6,512 nucleotides of DNA from UMGS1696 sp963643035 (GTDB lineage: Bacteria > Bacillota > Clostridia > Oscillospirales > CAG-272): positions 1 through 6,512 of the forward strand of contig CAVIKO010000172.1 in NCBI GenBank assembly GCA_963643035.1, in the 5' to 3' direction. Position numbers and translations under genes: made by a program. Under the pieces are notes generated by a model. It saw nothing but the letters and a program-made list of their open reading frames with translations. It did not search any database and was not told where the DNA came from. Shown here one piece after another: positions 6,201-6,512 of the stretch (position 1 is the stretch's first letter; every line of letters starts with the position of its first letter).

Positions 6201-6511
6201 AGCAAATAGCTTCCATCTGCAGACGGCATTACCGGATTTCCGGCGGCATCAAAGATCTCCGCACTGCAGTCCGTCGGAGCATTCACTGTCACCTGCGCTC
6301 CGGTGCTGTGCGTGATCTGTAAGGTGTAGTCGGTCTTCTGCCCGGCTGCCGCAACGGAAATTACGGCAGTCGTATCTTCCCCGGTGGCCACAGTCCCCGT
6401 CCCGGAAATTTCATACCCCTCTGCGTAGCCCTCCGCAGCCAGAAGAATGCTGTCGGTAATAGCTGTCATGGTATACTCCCGGGTGTAGGGATCAAATGTG
6501 GGCGTAAGAAT
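3254..6511 (-). CDS. Large secreted multidomain protein with PQQ-like propeller and dockerin (N-terminus outside window)
   Basis: The last 1085 residues of a large extracellular protein are visible; the frame stays open to the window edge, so the start is missing. The ATG at 6469 is internal: the residues before it (ILTPTFDPYTREYT) are the first strand of a cadherin-like beta-sandwich that continues past it. Counting that Met as 1, the domains are: cadherin-like (to about 50), a less clear region (about 50-255), a second cadherin-like domain (257-362), a PEGA-like beta-sandwich (about 366-440), a PQQ-like beta-propeller starting at WPYFRADAYNNG (453-885) with about eight blade strands such as YLYTYAKNGIYKLN and IFVGLSNGTVQAFD, a bacterial Ig-like domain (about 891-975) and a type I dockerin (984-1052). 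A short Ser/Thr/acidic tail follows. The dockerin suggests docking to a cohesin on a cellulosome-like scaffold or the cell surface. The propeller is probably a binding or scaffold module; no enzyme active site is visible and PQQ binding cannot be claimed. Confidence 0.92.
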   Translation of the reverse strand: MLTPTFDPYTREYTMTAITDSILLAAEGYAEGYEISGTGTVATGEDTTAVISVAAAGQKTDYTLQITHSTGAQVTVNAPTDCSAEIFDAAGNPVMPSADGSYLLVPGVEYTCVTTKNVWYHTSVSLTASDGLTIAPAAPKTEDAITAAALYNNTSASSRQEFTPERTFSKETHSLRYVISDTISRMYMQATPIDGYAVTAMYDNLNTISKEFSGTRETSITQTVGDGAATRLVNLLTSGGIPATLTVRASKTVGAVTYYQDYTFRLIRQAHLKSRSLTLSADGSELTLTDDDGEKITFDADTPEYTVQVSNTTESFTISAEFAASGKYSARIGGTDYAALENVSVPLNPEESRETVSVLVTCGEADVISTEYQIHFVKKAPVAVTFAVDPGDANVFLVNNNTGGYAYTDESGTVMLPPGAGYSYTVTRNGYVGQKVTDFTVPEAAQTISISLEKAAARSYTAQEEVWPYFRADAYNNGVVNAPTPTSAEDAVLYWATKLGEGYSADACGCPILVGDYLYTYAKNGIYKLNTVTGAIEATGTMDHSSSFAINSPTYAEGMIFVGLSNGTVQAFDAETLQSLWIYHDSRGGQPNCPIVYHDGYIYTGFWQGEQLTASFVCLSITDEDPTTGSEEKLASWQYACRGGFYWSGAYVTDEYVLVPTDDGASGYTTGHASILSLNTRTGALISAITLPYTGDARSSVTYANGRAYFTTKGGYFYSVAVAADGTLSGLRSIQLYNYASDPDNPAMSTCSPVIYNGRAYIGVSGVGQFKAYSGHNITVIDLSSWNIAYTVRTQGYPQTSGLLTTAYDEGDGTVYVYFIDNFTPGKVRVLRDRPGQTAPDLTVTETVTVQGQQISYETASVLFTPDGNQAQYAICSPITDESGTLYFKNDSAYMMAVGSTVTELRVDAMPTNLTYRAGECFDATGMKITAVYANGYERDVTKYVAYSAEPLSAQDALFEIRFPYVLYQDKDGAGGSQSPVTPPSVTIALTITPTVLGDVNADGIITAEDAAMTAEHVRSTASGESTGFLLLEGQISCADVDRDGTVTMADAELILQYSRGEIQQFPESTQSSQINSTADSEKTD
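3305..3520 (-). other. Dockerin type I module (domain within the large secreted protein)
   Basis: Two EF-hand-like calcium loops are visible. The first, DVNADGIITAED, and the second, DVDRDGTVTMAD, each carry Asp/Asn/Asp at positions 1, 3 and 5 and Asp at position 12. Each is followed by a helix (AAMTAEHV and AELILQYSRGEI). Residues at loop positions 10 and 11, which often set cohesin specificity, are AE in the first loop and MA in the second, so the two halves are not symmetric. Confidence 0.9.
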
Positions 6512-6512
6512 C

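Noticed and set aside
6467..6469. ATG at 6469 as the start of the dockerin protein
   Set aside because: The frame is open upstream, the preceding residues complete a cadherin-like strand, no ribosome binding site is seen, and no signal peptide follows although the protein must be exported.

Overview
The window looks like a chromosomal segment from an anaerobic, low-to-mid-GC Firmicute, most likely in the Clostridia (an Oscillospiraceae/Ruminococcaceae-type organism). This is inferred from a GerMN-domain lipoprotein, strong Shine-Dalgarno sites, and a very large secreted protein ending in a type I dockerin. No marker gene fixes the taxonomy.

Left part (1-1026, + strand): the 3' end of a sensor histidine kinase gene overlaps by 4 bases a gene for a small GerMN lipoprotein that starts at TTG. 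The pair is translationally coupled and recalls the actinobacterial mtrB-lpqB arrangement. Middle-left (1027-1313): a convergent intergenic stretch with a long G-U-containing hairpin and a bidirectional terminator.

Middle (1314-2786, - strand): a 490-residue secreted protein with six glycine-rich repeats of about 28-35 residues, probably a right-handed beta-helix. Its upstream region (2787-3253) is the most information-rich part of the window. Reading toward the gene it holds a + strand terminator, a possible extended -10 promoter, a near-consensus promoter (TTGACA, 17 bp, GATAAT), a 36-bp pentanucleotide microsatellite at the predicted transcription start, a 15-bp hairpin with a U-tract inside the 5' leader, and a strong ribosome binding site. 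A second copy of the hairpin's 8-base core lies upstream in the leader and could act as an anti-terminator. This suggests repeat-tuned or attenuated expression of a surface or secreted protein, which is a hypothesis only.

Right part (3254 to window end, - strand): the C-terminal 1085 residues of a large extracellular protein. Its domains, in order, are a cadherin-like beta-sandwich, a less clear region, a second cadherin-like domain, a PEGA-like domain, a PQQ-like beta-propeller, a bacterial Ig-like domain and a dockerin. It continues beyond the window. The two - strand genes are both exported, but the promoters between them suggest separate transcription.
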